Shown in pieces: positions 1 through 6,180 of a DNA stretch of 6,348 bases (positions are counted from its first letter, which is position 1; each line of letters opens with the position of its first letter). The stretch comes from Polyangiaceae bacterium (GTDB lineage Bacteria > Myxococcota_A > Polyangia > Polyangiales > Polyangiaceae), in contig JAICXU010000204.1 of assembly GCA_025934595.1 (NCBI GenBank), forward strand, positions 1 to 6,348, read 5' to 3'. The notes below the pieces were generated by a model. It saw only the letters and a program-made list of their open reading frames with translations, ran no database searches and was not told the origin of the DNA. The position numbers and the translations under genes are program-made.

Positions 1-801
1 AAGAGATCCGTCGATCGCCGCCGCGCTCTCCACGTCGCTCGCGAGTCTCGCGAGCTCGTCGCAAATCGCACCTTCGGCATCGTACAAACGCTCCGCGCCT
101 CGGCGAGTCGCCGCGCCGAGCTTTTCGGCGTGTCGCAGGCGACCGCGCTCGTTCGCGAGCATGTGCTCCTCGCCGGCCTCCGGCGCGAGATCGTCGAGAT
201 CGCGGAGCTGGAACGTCAGCACGTCTTCGCGTTCTGCCCTATTTTTCTCGGCTGATCGCGCGCTCTCGAGCTCGCGCGCGACGTCCGCGATCGCGTCGAC
301 TTGATTCGACAGCGCATCGCGCTCCGCGTCCAGCTTCCCGAACGCATCGAGATATTCGAGATGCGTGGCCGGATCGGTGAGGCTCACGCTTTCGTGCTGC
401 GAAGCGATGTCGCAAAGATCCGGTGCGAGCTCCGCGAGCTGCGCGGCCGTGCAGAGCCTGCCGTTCACGAATGCGCGACTGCGACCTCCGCTCTGCACGA
501 CGCGTCGCACGACGATCTCGACGGTGTCGGCGTCGCCCTCGATCGGAACGCCGGCTGCCTCGAGCCTCTCGACGACGCGCGAGCTTCTCTCGATCTCGAA
601 AAGGGCCTCGACCTCTGCCTCCTTCTCGGCATTGCGGACGAGCTCAGGCGAAGCGCGGCCGCCGAGCACGAGCGAGAGCGCATCGACGAGCATCGATTTG
701 CCCGCGCCGGTCTCTCCCGTGAGCACGTTGAAGCCGTCGCCGAGCTCGAGCGTGAGCTTCTCGATGAGGACGACGTTGCGAACCGTGAGCGCGACCAGCA
801 T
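1..801 (-). CDS. recN: DNA repair ATPase RecN, N-terminal 267 residues (partial)
   Basis: RecN is an SMC-like ATPase of recombinational double-strand-break repair that acts on DNA in the cytoplasm. The minus-strand reading is open to the left edge, so the C-terminal half, with Walker B and the ABC signature, is outside the window; full RecN is usually about 550-570 residues. The start reads MLVALTVRNVVLIEKLTLEL, the typical RecN opening. A Walker A motif GETGAGKS lies at residues 29-36, followed by MLVDALSLVLGGRA. A QHES motif at 135-138 matches the conserved QHE(H/S) region after the head strands. From about 160 onward the sequence is coiled-coil, containing the family-typical stretch LTFQLRDLDDLAP (195-207). 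The start at 801 is chosen over an in-frame ATG at 843 because AAGGA sits 7 nt upstream and because the protein then begins as RecN does. It is transcribed divergently from the Fic-like gene. No LexA-type operator was recognised. Confidence 0.95.
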   Translation of the reverse strand, partial: MLVALTVRNVVLIEKLTLELGDGFNVLTGETGAGKSMLVDALSLVLGGRASPELVRNAEKEAEVEALFEIERSSRVVERLEAAGVPIEGDADTVEIVVRRVVQSGGRSRAFVNGRLCTAAQLAELAPDLCDIASQHESVSLTDPATHLEYLDAFGKLDAERDALSNQVDAIADVARELESARSAEKNRAEREDVLTFQLRDLDDLAPEAGEEHMLANERGRLRHAEKLGAATRRGAERLYDAEGAICDELARLASDVESAAAIDGSL

Positions 802-808
802 GGCGATG

Positions 809-813
809 TCCTT
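809..813 (-). promoter_or_regulatory. Shine-Dalgarno site of recN
   Basis: On the minus strand AAGGA is followed by a 7-nt spacer and then the ATG ending at 799. It decides the recN start: the alternative in-frame ATG at 843-841 has no comparable site. Confidence 0.7.
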
Positions 814-931
814 CGCATCGCAGGCGCGAAACCACAAGGCCATCCGGGGCCCTTCTGGCTATTGCGGTTCGGCTCGGACCCTACTAGCATACCGCCCCGC
901 GCCGATTTCCGCGCCCACTGCCCATCCTCTC

Positions 932-1015
932 AAGACGCGCGCAAGCCTGCTCGCTAACCAAGACGCGCGCAAGCCTGCGCGCTAACCAAGACGCGCGCGA
1001 CGTTGCGCGCTAAGG
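932..1015. repeat. Three tandem 28-bp hairpin repeats in the recN/fic-like spacer
   Basis: Three head-to-tail 28-bp units lie at 932-959, 960-987 and 988-1015 with no bases between them. Units 1 and 2 differ at one base; units 2 and 3 differ at six. Each unit can fold: unit 2 has a perfect 7-bp stem, GCGCGCA (965-971) with TGCGCGC (976-982), around the loop AGCC. Unit 1 has one mismatch in the stem. Unit 3 keeps the stem (993-999 with 1004-1010) although its loop has changed to ACGT, the closing pair becoming G-T instead of A-T. The last unit ends in TAAGG, so its 3' end provides the only Shine-Dalgarno-like bases for the downstream gene. The block lies between two divergent starts, where a terminator is not expected. 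Function is unknown. Confidence 0.85.
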
Positions 1016-1024
1016 CCGCCCCGA

Positions 1025-1876
1025 ATGCGTGCGAAGAACGCCGCTAAGACCCCGAAAAAAAAGGCTTCTGTCCCGCCGCCGCCGCCCAAGCCGTTGACGC
1101 TCGAAGAGCGCACGGCCTTGCTCGAAAAGCGGCTTCTCGACACGGGCGCCGAGTTCCAAGCCTACTATCGGGACAACCTGGATATGTCGTGGATTTACCA
1201 CGACAGCGCGCTCGAAGGCGTCGTGTACACGCCGCAGGAGCTGCGCACCGCCATCGATCCTGCGAGCGCGGTCGTGTCGGACGCGAGCATGCAGCCGGTC
1301 TGCGAGGAGATTCGCCGCCATCGTGAGGCGCTCGACTTCATCCGTGAGCAAGCGCTGAAGCGCCGCCAAGCGATCACGATCGACACGGTCAAAAAAATCT
1401 ACGTCATCCTCCATCCCGAGGAAGGCGACATCAAGACGGTGCGTTATCGGAAAGACATTCCTCAGCACCGTCTCTATTTCCATGAGTACGCCGCGCCCGA
1501 CAAGATCACCTACAAAGTTCGGCAGATCGTCGATTGGATCAACGATCCGGAGACGAAGCGCACGCGCAGCACGGTGCGTCTCGCCGCGCGCGCGCATTAC
1601 GATCTCCTGCGCGTATTTCCTTTTCAGCACGACAGCGGAAAGGTCGCGCGTCTTCTCATGAACTTGCTTCTTCTGCGCGGCGGATTTCCGCCCGCCATCG
1701 TGCACTCGACCGAGCGCCAGCGTTATTACGAAGCCCTGAAAGGCTCGAGCGCGACGATGTCGGTCATCGTCCAAGAAGCCATCGAGAACAATCTCGCGTC
1801 GATCGAGAAAATGCTCGACACCCGCGACGCCAATCGCGAAGAGGATCGCCTCGGAGCTTCACGAGGCGAGGGTTGA
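1025..1876 (+). CDS. Fic-fold protein with a degenerate, probably inactive, catalytic motif
   Basis: This 283-residue protein resembles the Fic family, whose active members transfer AMP or other phosphate-containing groups to protein hydroxyls. Residues 1-23 are a Lys/Ala/Pro-rich tail with five consecutive prolines (17-21). Residues 59-65 (HDSALEG) resemble the inhibitory-helix motif [ST]xxxE[GN], with E64-G65 kept. The helix EEIRRHREALDFI (94-106) and the stretch around YRKDIPQHRLYF (141-152) correspond to the core helix and flap region. The segment AHYDLLRVFPF at 190-200 aligns with the Fic helix before the active loop. The loop reads F198-P-F-Q-H-D-S-G-K206-V-A-R209 instead of H-P-F-x-[DE]-G-N-G-R-x-x-R, so the catalytic His, the metal-binding acid, the Gly-Asn and the first Arg are all changed. 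The following LLMNLLLLRGGFPPAIV (210-226) is strongly Fic-like. The start has AAGG 9 nt upstream, inside repeat unit 3. It heads a three-gene plus-strand run. I infer a pseudoenzyme with a binding role; another chemistry cannot be excluded. Confidence 0.8.
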   Translation: MRAKNAAKTPKKKASVPPPPPKPLTLEERTALLEKRLLDTGAEFQAYYRDNLDMSWIYHDSALEGVVYTPQELRTAIDPASAVVSDASMQPVCEEIRRHREALDFIREQALKRRQAITIDTVKKIYVILHPEEGDIKTVRYRKDIPQHRLYFHEYAAPDKITYKVRQIVDWINDPETKRTRSTVRLAARAHYDLLRVFPFQHDSGKVARLLMNLLLLRGGFPPAIVHSTERQRYYEALKGSSATMSVIVQEAIENNLASIEKMLDTRDANREEDRLGASRGEG

Positions 1877-1889
1877 TTCGCAAGCGCGC

Positions 1890-1893
1890 GAGG
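1890..1893 (+). promoter_or_regulatory. Shine-Dalgarno site for the GTG start at 1899
   Basis: GAGG followed by a 5-nt spacer precedes GTG at 1899-1901. It lies in the 22-nt gap after the Fic-like gene's stop and supports the GTG as the real start and translation from a shared transcript. Confidence 0.5.
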
Positions 1894-1898
1894 CTACC

Positions 1899-3815
1899 GT
1901 GAGCGCGCTCGAAGCATCGATCACGCTCGAAGAGGTCTTCAGCGTCCTGACCTCGAAACGGGTGCCGCTGGCGCCGGAGCTCGCGGGATATCTGGCGCTC
2001 GAGCTCGCGGAGGGCGCGGGAACGGCGCCCGGCGAAATCGAGCCGAAGCAAGTCTACATCGGCGACGAAGGCTCGGTCGCGATCGTCCGAAGGCCGAGCC
2101 AGAGCGACGCGAACCCGGATCCCGCGAGCGCGGCCCTGGCCACGAGGAGCGCCGAGGCGTCGATTCGAGCCATTTTGCAGCGTCTTTTGGACGCCAGCGG
2201 ATCGCAGACGCCGTCGCTCGCGATGACGGCGAAGAAAAAGGCGGGCGCGGGCGTGCCGGCGTTGATGGCGGAGCTCGAGGCCGCGCTCATTCCGGTGAAT
2301 CGCGCCGCGGGTCGTCGTGCGCTCGCGCGTCTCGCACGCGAGGCGAAGCGCGTGACGCTCGGCGTGGGCCGCAATGCGGCCGGCACGCGCGCCTCCTCGC
2401 CTTCGCACCCGCAATTGAAAGACGCCGTCGCCGCCGAAGCGAAGCCACCGTCGCCGAGCCCACGACCTCCGGCCGCTTCGAATTTTTCGCTCGAAGAAGT
2501 TCCGACGACCGCGCGTCGTGAGGTGCCGCCGGAGGTCCTCGCCGCGCCCGTTCTTCCTTCCGACGTTCCGCCGCCCGCGGAGCCTGCACAACGCGCCGGC
2601 GGGCTCGTCATCAAAAGCGCGCCGGTCGATTTGCAGCGGCCGCCGAGCGTGAACGAGCTGCCGACCGTGGAGCTCGGTCAATCGGGGCTTGCGGCGCCGG
2701 GCGCGTCCTCCGAGCAGCGCGACTCGGTCGACAGCCTTCTGTCGCAATTCGAGGTGTCGGCCTCGCAAGAAAAAGAAGTGAAGAACGACCTGAAGGCGAT
2801 CGCGGGGCTCGAGCCTACGCCGCCGCCCCCGCAAGATGCGGATTCGGGGCTCGACGATCTGCTCGCGATGTCCAGGTCTTCGAGCGTTCCGCCGGCGAGC
2901 ATGCCGCCCGCGGCAAAAAAACCGTCGCTGCCGCCGCCGACTGCGCCCCCGGTGCGCGAGCCTTCGGAGCGCCCGGGCGCGATCGGGTCGGAGCCGCCGC
3001 CTTCGCGCAAGCCCGTGCTCGCGTACGAAGACGATCGCTCGATGCAGACCGAGCCGGCGCGCGTGAAGCGAGCGCCGACGAAGAGCCGCGGCATCGACAA
3101 AGTCCTCATCATCTTGTTCTTCGTGTTGCTCGCCGGCGGCGCGGTGATGGTGTGGATGCTGAAACCCGGATTTTTCACGGGAAGAACGCCGGAGAAGATC
3201 GCCGAAGAAGAGCGCGCTGCCGCCGCTGCGAGCGCGAAGGCCGCCGAGCTCACGGCGATGAGCAAGCAGTGCAAGGAATCGATCTCGCTCACCGACGTTC
3301 CGCCGAAAGCCGAGGTCGCGATGCGTGTCGGTGTCGCGCCGGTCGACGTGCCGCACATTCCGATGCAAACGCGGCTCGAGCTGATCGCGACGCTCGACAC
3401 GTATGCGACGAAGCGCGCCGTCGTGTTGCCGGATGCGACATGGGACAAGGGACCCGACGGCAAGCCGCGCCTCGAGACCGCGGTGCAGCTCGATCCGCTC
3501 GGCAAACATCACGGAAAAACCGCGCCGGACGTATGGCCGCCGGTCGAGCCCGGAAGCGACGTCGGCGGCGCCGACAAGGCCAGTCCCGGCACGCTCCACA
3601 TCGTGTCGTCGCCGAAAGGGGCCGAGATTTGGATGCTCGTGGGGCTCGGTCCCGAAACCCAAATCGACGACGTGCCCTGCGGCGACGTCGATCTTTTGCT
3701 CGGTGGCCCCGGCACGTATCGAAAGAAAATTCACGTGCGCGCAGCCGACTTTTCCGCGGGTGAGCCCGCACCGAACGGCGACACCATCAAGACCGCCAAA
3801 GTCAGCGCGAAATGA
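1899..3815 (+). CDS. Bitopic membrane protein with a long disordered linker and a PEGA-like C-terminal domain
   Basis: I do not recognise this 638-residue protein as a named family. Four regions are visible. Residues 1-160 form a folded, largely helical and basic domain containing LEEVFSVLTSKRVPLAPELA and EIEPKQVYIGDEGSVAIV (46-63); the latter loosely resembles the DLKPxNVLIxxDGxVKI stretch of protein-kinase C-lobes, without the HRD or DFG motifs. Residues 165-398 are Pro/Ala/Ser-rich and probably disordered. Residues 401-421 (KVLIILFFVLLAGGAVMVWM and one Leu) form one transmembrane helix. Basic residues just before it (K390, R391, K395, R397) predict the N-terminal part in the cytoplasm and the C-terminal part outside. 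After a short Ala/Glu helix (431-456), residues 565-617 contain TLHIVSSPKGAEIW, a PEGA-like strand pattern. The only two cysteines, C458 and C594, are both on the exported side and could form a disulfide. It starts at GTG, 22 nt after the Fic-like gene. Its role could be transmembrane signalling or envelope attachment. Confidence 0.75.
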   Translation: MSALEASITLEEVFSVLTSKRVPLAPELAGYLALELAEGAGTAPGEIEPKQVYIGDEGSVAIVRRPSQSDANPDPASAALATRSAEASIRAILQRLLDASGSQTPSLAMTAKKKAGAGVPALMAELEAALIPVNRAAGRRALARLAREAKRVTLGVGRNAAGTRASSPSHPQLKDAVAAEAKPPSPSPRPPAASNFSLEEVPTTARREVPPEVLAAPVLPSDVPPPAEPAQRAGGLVIKSAPVDLQRPPSVNELPTVELGQSGLAAPGASSEQRDSVDSLLSQFEVSASQEKEVKNDLKAIAGLEPTPPPPQDADSGLDDLLAMSRSSSVPPASMPPAAKKPSLPPPTAPPVREPSERPGAIGSEPPPSRKPVLAYEDDRSMQTEPARVKRAPTKSRGIDKVLIILFFVLLAGGAVMVWMLKPGFFTGRTPEKIAEEERAAAAASAKAAELTAMSKQCKESISLTDVPPKAEVAMRVGVAPVDVPHIPMQTRLELIATLDTYATKRAVVLPDATWDKGPDGKPRLETAVQLDPLGKHHGKTAPDVWPPVEPGSDVGGADKASPGTLHIVSSPKGAEIWMLVGLGPETQIDDVPCGDVDLLLGGPGTYRKKIHVRAADFSAGEPAPNGDTIKTAKVSAK

Positions 3816-3829
3816 TCTAGCCTCGAGCC

Positions 3830-4213
3830 ATGCACGAGCAAGACATGGCAATCGTGAAGGCTCTCGTTCCCGTGGCGTGGGCCGACGGCGTGTTCGACGT
3901 CAAAGAAAAAGAGATGCTCGAGGCGCTGCTCGACGCGTTCCAAGCGAGCGACGACGAGAAAAAAGAGATGCGCGACTACGCCTCGCACGAAAAGACGATC
4001 GACGACATCAACCTGCAGGATCTGTCCGCCGACGATCGCCGCCTCCTCTTGCAGCACGCCGTGTTCCTCACGTTCGTCGACGGCGAGCAGGGCGATCCCG
4101 AGCGCGCGTTTTTGGAGAAGCTCGTCGAGCGGTTGAAGCTGCCGAAAGAAGAAGCCGACGAGCTCAGCGAGATGTCGGCCGCGCGCGCGAAGCGCCTCCT
4201 CGAGCTGCTCTGA
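3830..4213 (+). CDS. TerB-like all-helical protein
   Basis: This 127-residue acidic protein is predicted to be helical and cytoplasmic, with no signal peptide. It resembles the TerB-like superfamily (tellurite-resistance TerB and its many relatives of unclear function). It contains two similar half-repeats built on an acidic DG turn followed by a helix: WADGVFDVKEKEMLEALLDAF at 17-37 (D19, G20, D23, E26) and FVDGEQGDPERAFLEKLVERL at 82-102 (D84, G85, D89, E91). In TerB proteins such acidic positions are associated with metal binding. The length is close to a single TerB domain. The ATG lies 14 nt after the stop of the membrane-protein gene, suggesting co-transcription. The upstream ribosome site is weak, and a second ATG at 3845 is a possible alternative start. 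There is no ter cluster around it, so I would not predict tellurite resistance; an adaptor role with the upstream gene is a guess. Confidence 0.75.
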   Translation: MHEQDMAIVKALVPVAWADGVFDVKEKEMLEALLDAFQASDDEKKEMRDYASHEKTIDDINLQDLSADDRRLLLQHAVFLTFVDGEQGDPERAFLEKLVERLKLPKEEADELSEMSAARAKRLLELL

Positions 4214-4225
4214 CCGGTCCGAACG

Positions 4226-4244
4226 CGCGCCGGCTTCGGGCGCG
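4226..4244. terminator. GC-rich hairpin between convergent genes, possible terminator
   Basis: CGCGCC (4226-4231) pairs with GGCGCG (4239-4244) around a 7-nt loop. On the plus strand it is followed by a T-rich stretch (4245-4257) that already belongs to the end of the convergent receiver gene. It lies in the 33-bp gap between the TerB-like stop and the receiver stop, where a shared terminator is expected. A shorter competing stem exists at 4230-4232 with 4237-4239. Confidence 0.4.
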
Positions 4245-4246
4245 TC

Positions 4247-4624
4247 TTACTTCTTTTCGGCGTCGCGTTTTCGGCCTTCGATTTCTTTGAGCAGCGCCAT
4301 CGGGCTGAACGGCTTCGTATAGTAGGCGTTCGCGCCGGCCGCGAGCGCGCGTGCTTTCGAGTCTTGGTCATCGAGCGCGCTGATGATCACGATCGGCACG
4401 TTCTTCGTATTCGGCTCGGCGCGGAGCTTCTCGCAAACCTGAAAGCCGTCGAGCGTCCCCGGCAAATTCAAATCGAGCAGCACGAGATCCGGCGCCTGCG
4501 CGATCGCGAGCTCCACGCCGCGCGCGCCGCTATTGGCGGGCTCGACAGAGTGACCTCGACCCGTGACGAGCGCCTCGATCATGCGGCGGATCGAATCGGC
4601 GTCCTCGATGATGAGAATGCGCAT
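4247..4624 (-). CDS. Stand-alone CheY-like response regulator receiver
   Basis: This 125-residue protein is a complete receiver domain with no output domain, so it should act through protein contacts after phosphorylation, as CheY- or Spo0F-type proteins do. All key residues are present: the acidic pair E7-D8 for Mg2+ binding, the phospho-accepting D51 in PDLVLLDLNLPG (45-56), S82 in the switch position (IVIISALDD), and K104 in YYTKPFSP (101-108). After residue 115 there is only a short, charged, Lys-rich tail. It lies 12 nt downstream of the degenerate kinase-like gene on the same strand, so the two are probably co-transcribed and may be partners. No clear ribosome binding site precedes the ATG, which would fit coupling to the upstream gene. 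Its true phospho-donor is unlikely to be that neighbour, because the neighbour lacks a phospho-His. Confidence 0.92.
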   Translation of the reverse strand: MRILIIEDADSIRRMIEALVTGRGHSVEPANSGARGVELAIAQAPDLVLLDLNLPGTLDGFQVCEKLRAEPNTKNVPIVIISALDDQDSKARALAAGANAYYTKPFSPMALLKEIEGRKRDAEKK

Positions 4625-4636
4625 CCAGAAACGAGT

Positions 4637-6166
4637 CTAGCCCATCTCGTGCCCAGACGTCTCGTGCCCAGTCGTCGCACGGGCAGGCGCGCTTCGTGGC
4701 GCGCGTCCGAAGGTCACGCTGACGCGCAAGCCGCCGAGCGGCGAGTCGGCGAGCTCGACGGTCGCCTCGACTGCGCCCGCGATTTCTGCGGCGATGTTGA
4801 GCGGAACGCAGCTCGCCCGACCGTACGTTCCGGGCTCGACCTCGAGGGCCACGAACGCGCGACGCGCTCCCGAAGGCAGCGGCGCGCCCGAATCTTCCAC
4901 GCTGAGCCTCGGGCCCGCTTCCTCGTGCGAAAACGAGACTCGGACCTCGCTGCCTTTCGGCGACGCCGAGATCGCTTGCTCCACGAGATTGCGCACCAAC
5001 ACCGTGCACGCGCGCGCCGCGATGTGTGCGGGCGGAAGATCGTCCGGAGCGGGCGTCATCACGAGCTTCACGCCGAGCTTGTCCGCGCGTCCTTGAAGCG
5101 CTCCGTTCACGTTGCCGCTCACTTCGTCGAGGCGACATGCTCCCGAAAGATCCTGCGCGTCGATGTCGCTGAGGCTCGCGAGCGCGCCCACGAAATCTTG
5201 GGCGCGTGCGAGCGCGCGGCGAACCACGTCCCAGCGTTCTTCGGCGTCGGCGATTTGCAGCGGCATGGACGGCGTGCCGCCGGACGGAGTGAGCGCCGTG
5301 AGCGGCGGCTGTCCTGCTTTCGACGGCACTTGCCGTGCGGCCGCAGAGAGAATCGTGCGAAGCTCCGCGGCGATTCCGCCTGCGAATTTGCTGAGCGCAC
5401 CGAAACGCTCCGCGGTCGGCATCAAGTGGAGCGGCGGCGGCAACGTCGACGGCGTCGAGACTTCTTCGCCGTGAGCGTACGCCTGCGCGAGCTCGCGCGC
5501 ATACGCTTCGCCTTGTTTTCTCGCTTCGTCGAGCTCTTTGCGAAGCGCCTCGCGCTCTTTTCTTTCGCTGACGCCGTCGGCGGGGAACGACAAAACTTCG
5601 GCTCCGCCTTCGAGCTCGTAACGACCACCGTACCGAATCGCCATGCGCGCCAGCCACGCGCGCTCGGTCTCCGCCGTCGCCGAGCTGTCCGGCCCGAGAA
5701 CGACCGCGACGCGTACGTCTTCGCCGTCGCGCTTGATCGTGACCGCGGATCCGGCGCCCGTCCCCTGCCCGATCAACACGTGAAGCATGCGACGAAGCTC
5801 ACCTTCGTCTGCAAAGATCTCCGTTCCGCTTCGCTCGACCGGCCCCGTTTCGATCGACACGCGCGCGTCGGGCGCCACTTCCCAAATCAGCGCCGCGAGA
5901 TCGATGCGACCACGCCGTCCCTTGATGGCGGCGGGCTTCGTGTGGAGCGACGAGAGCATCTTCATCGCGTCGTCGAGCACGTTGAGCGTCGCGTCGAGAC
6001 CCGTGGCCGACGGATCGTCCGCGCCGGGCAATGGCGCCGGCGGCGCGTTCGTTTTCAGGACCTGCACGCCGACGCGCAAGCGCTCCGCGGCTCCCGACGC
6101 TTCTTGCGTGAGGAGCCATCCGAGCTCCTGGCGTGTGAGCCGTCCTTTCGACATGGCGGCGGTCAT
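4637..6166 (-). CDS. Tandem degenerate histidine-kinase-like protein (two pseudo-kinase modules)
   Basis: This 509-residue, membrane-free protein looks like two fused histidine-kinase cores without catalytic residues. Module 1 (about 10-198): helix LTRQELGWLLTQEASGAAER aligns with a dimerisation helix, with Q21-E22 where His-Glu is expected. A second helix (57-74) and RIDLAALI precede an ATPase-like domain: FADEGELRRMLHVLIGQG (118-135) is an N-box with Q134 for Asn, and VAVVLGPD (153-160) is a G1 box with its Asp lost. IRYGGRYELEG (177-187) fits the domain end. A coiled coil (200-234) and Pro-rich spacer follow. Module 2 (about 250-490): GGIAAELRTIL (263-273) is an H-box with A267 for His. 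NLVEQAISASPKG (393-405) has Q397 for Asn. VEDSGAPLP (423-431) keeps D425 but has P429 for the second Gly, and GTYGRAS (446-452) replaces the G2 box. A 10-residue tail repeats TGHET/SGHEM. The ATG at 6166 is chosen; ATG 6154 gives MSKGRLTRQE, and a TTG at 6226 would overlap the divergent gene. It lies upstream of the receiver, 12 nt apart. The pseudokinase assignment is inferred from motif loss. Confidence 0.75.
   Translation of the reverse strand: MTAAMSKGRLTRQELGWLLTQEASGAAERLRVGVQVLKTNAPPAPLPGADDPSATGLDATLNVLDDAMKMLSSLHTKPAAIKGRRGRIDLAALIWEVAPDARVSIETGPVERSGTEIFADEGELRRMLHVLIGQGTGAGSAVTIKRDGEDVRVAVVLGPDSSATAETERAWLARMAIRYGGRYELEGGAEVLSFPADGVSERKEREALRKELDEARKQGEAYARELAQAYAHGEEVSTPSTLPPPLHLMPTAERFGALSKFAGGIAAELRTILSAAARQVPSKAGQPPLTALTPSGGTPSMPLQIADAEERWDVVRRALARAQDFVGALASLSDIDAQDLSGACRLDEVSGNVNGALQGRADKLGVKLVMTPAPDDLPPAHIAARACTVLVRNLVEQAISASPKGSEVRVSFSHEEAGPRLSVEDSGAPLPSGARRAFVALEVEPGTYGRASCVPLNIAAEIAGAVEATVELADSPLGGLRVSVTFGRAPRSAPARATTGHETSGHEMG
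4645..4674. repeat. 15-bp tandem duplication at the 3' end of the kinase-like gene
   Basis: Two adjacent 15-bp copies (4645-4659 and 4660-4674) match at 14 of 15 positions. They are in frame and encode the five-residue repeats TGHET and SGHEM next to the C-terminus. It is probably a replication-slippage duplication tolerated in a disordered tail. Confidence 0.6.
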
Positions 6167-6180
6167 CGTACCATTGCCGC

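Noticed and set aside
802..843. A longer RecN starting at the ATG at 843.
   Set aside because: It adds MALWFRACDAKDIA, which is not typical of RecN, and lacks the AAGGA site found before the ATG at 801.
844..931. A LexA (SOS) box or sigma-70 promoter for recN.
   Set aside because: A TATGCT-like hexamer occurs on the minus strand near 888-893, but no properly spaced -35 element or LexA palindrome was seen.
301..985. Plus-strand open frames across the recN region.
   Set aside because: The minus-strand reading gives clear RecN motifs (Walker A, QHES, coiled coil). The repeated ANQDARKPAR ending of these frames is just the 28-bp repeat translated.
932..1015. The 28-bp repeats as a CRISPR array.
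   Set aside because: The units abut with no spacers and there are no cas genes nearby.
1025..1876. Fic-type toxin-antitoxin module.
   Set aside because: The catalytic motif is degenerate, and neither neighbour resembles a Fic antitoxin: one is RecN and the other a 638-residue membrane protein.
1764..3851. A 695-codon minus-strand open frame opposite the membrane-protein gene.
   Set aside because: It is Arg/His-rich with no recognisable domain. The plus-strand frame has a coherent membrane helix, linker and PEGA-like domain with its own ribosome site. Long antisense frames are common in GC-rich DNA.
3830..4213. Tellurite resistance operon.
   Set aside because: Only one TerB-like gene is present; no terA, terC, terD, terE or terZ relatives are in the window.
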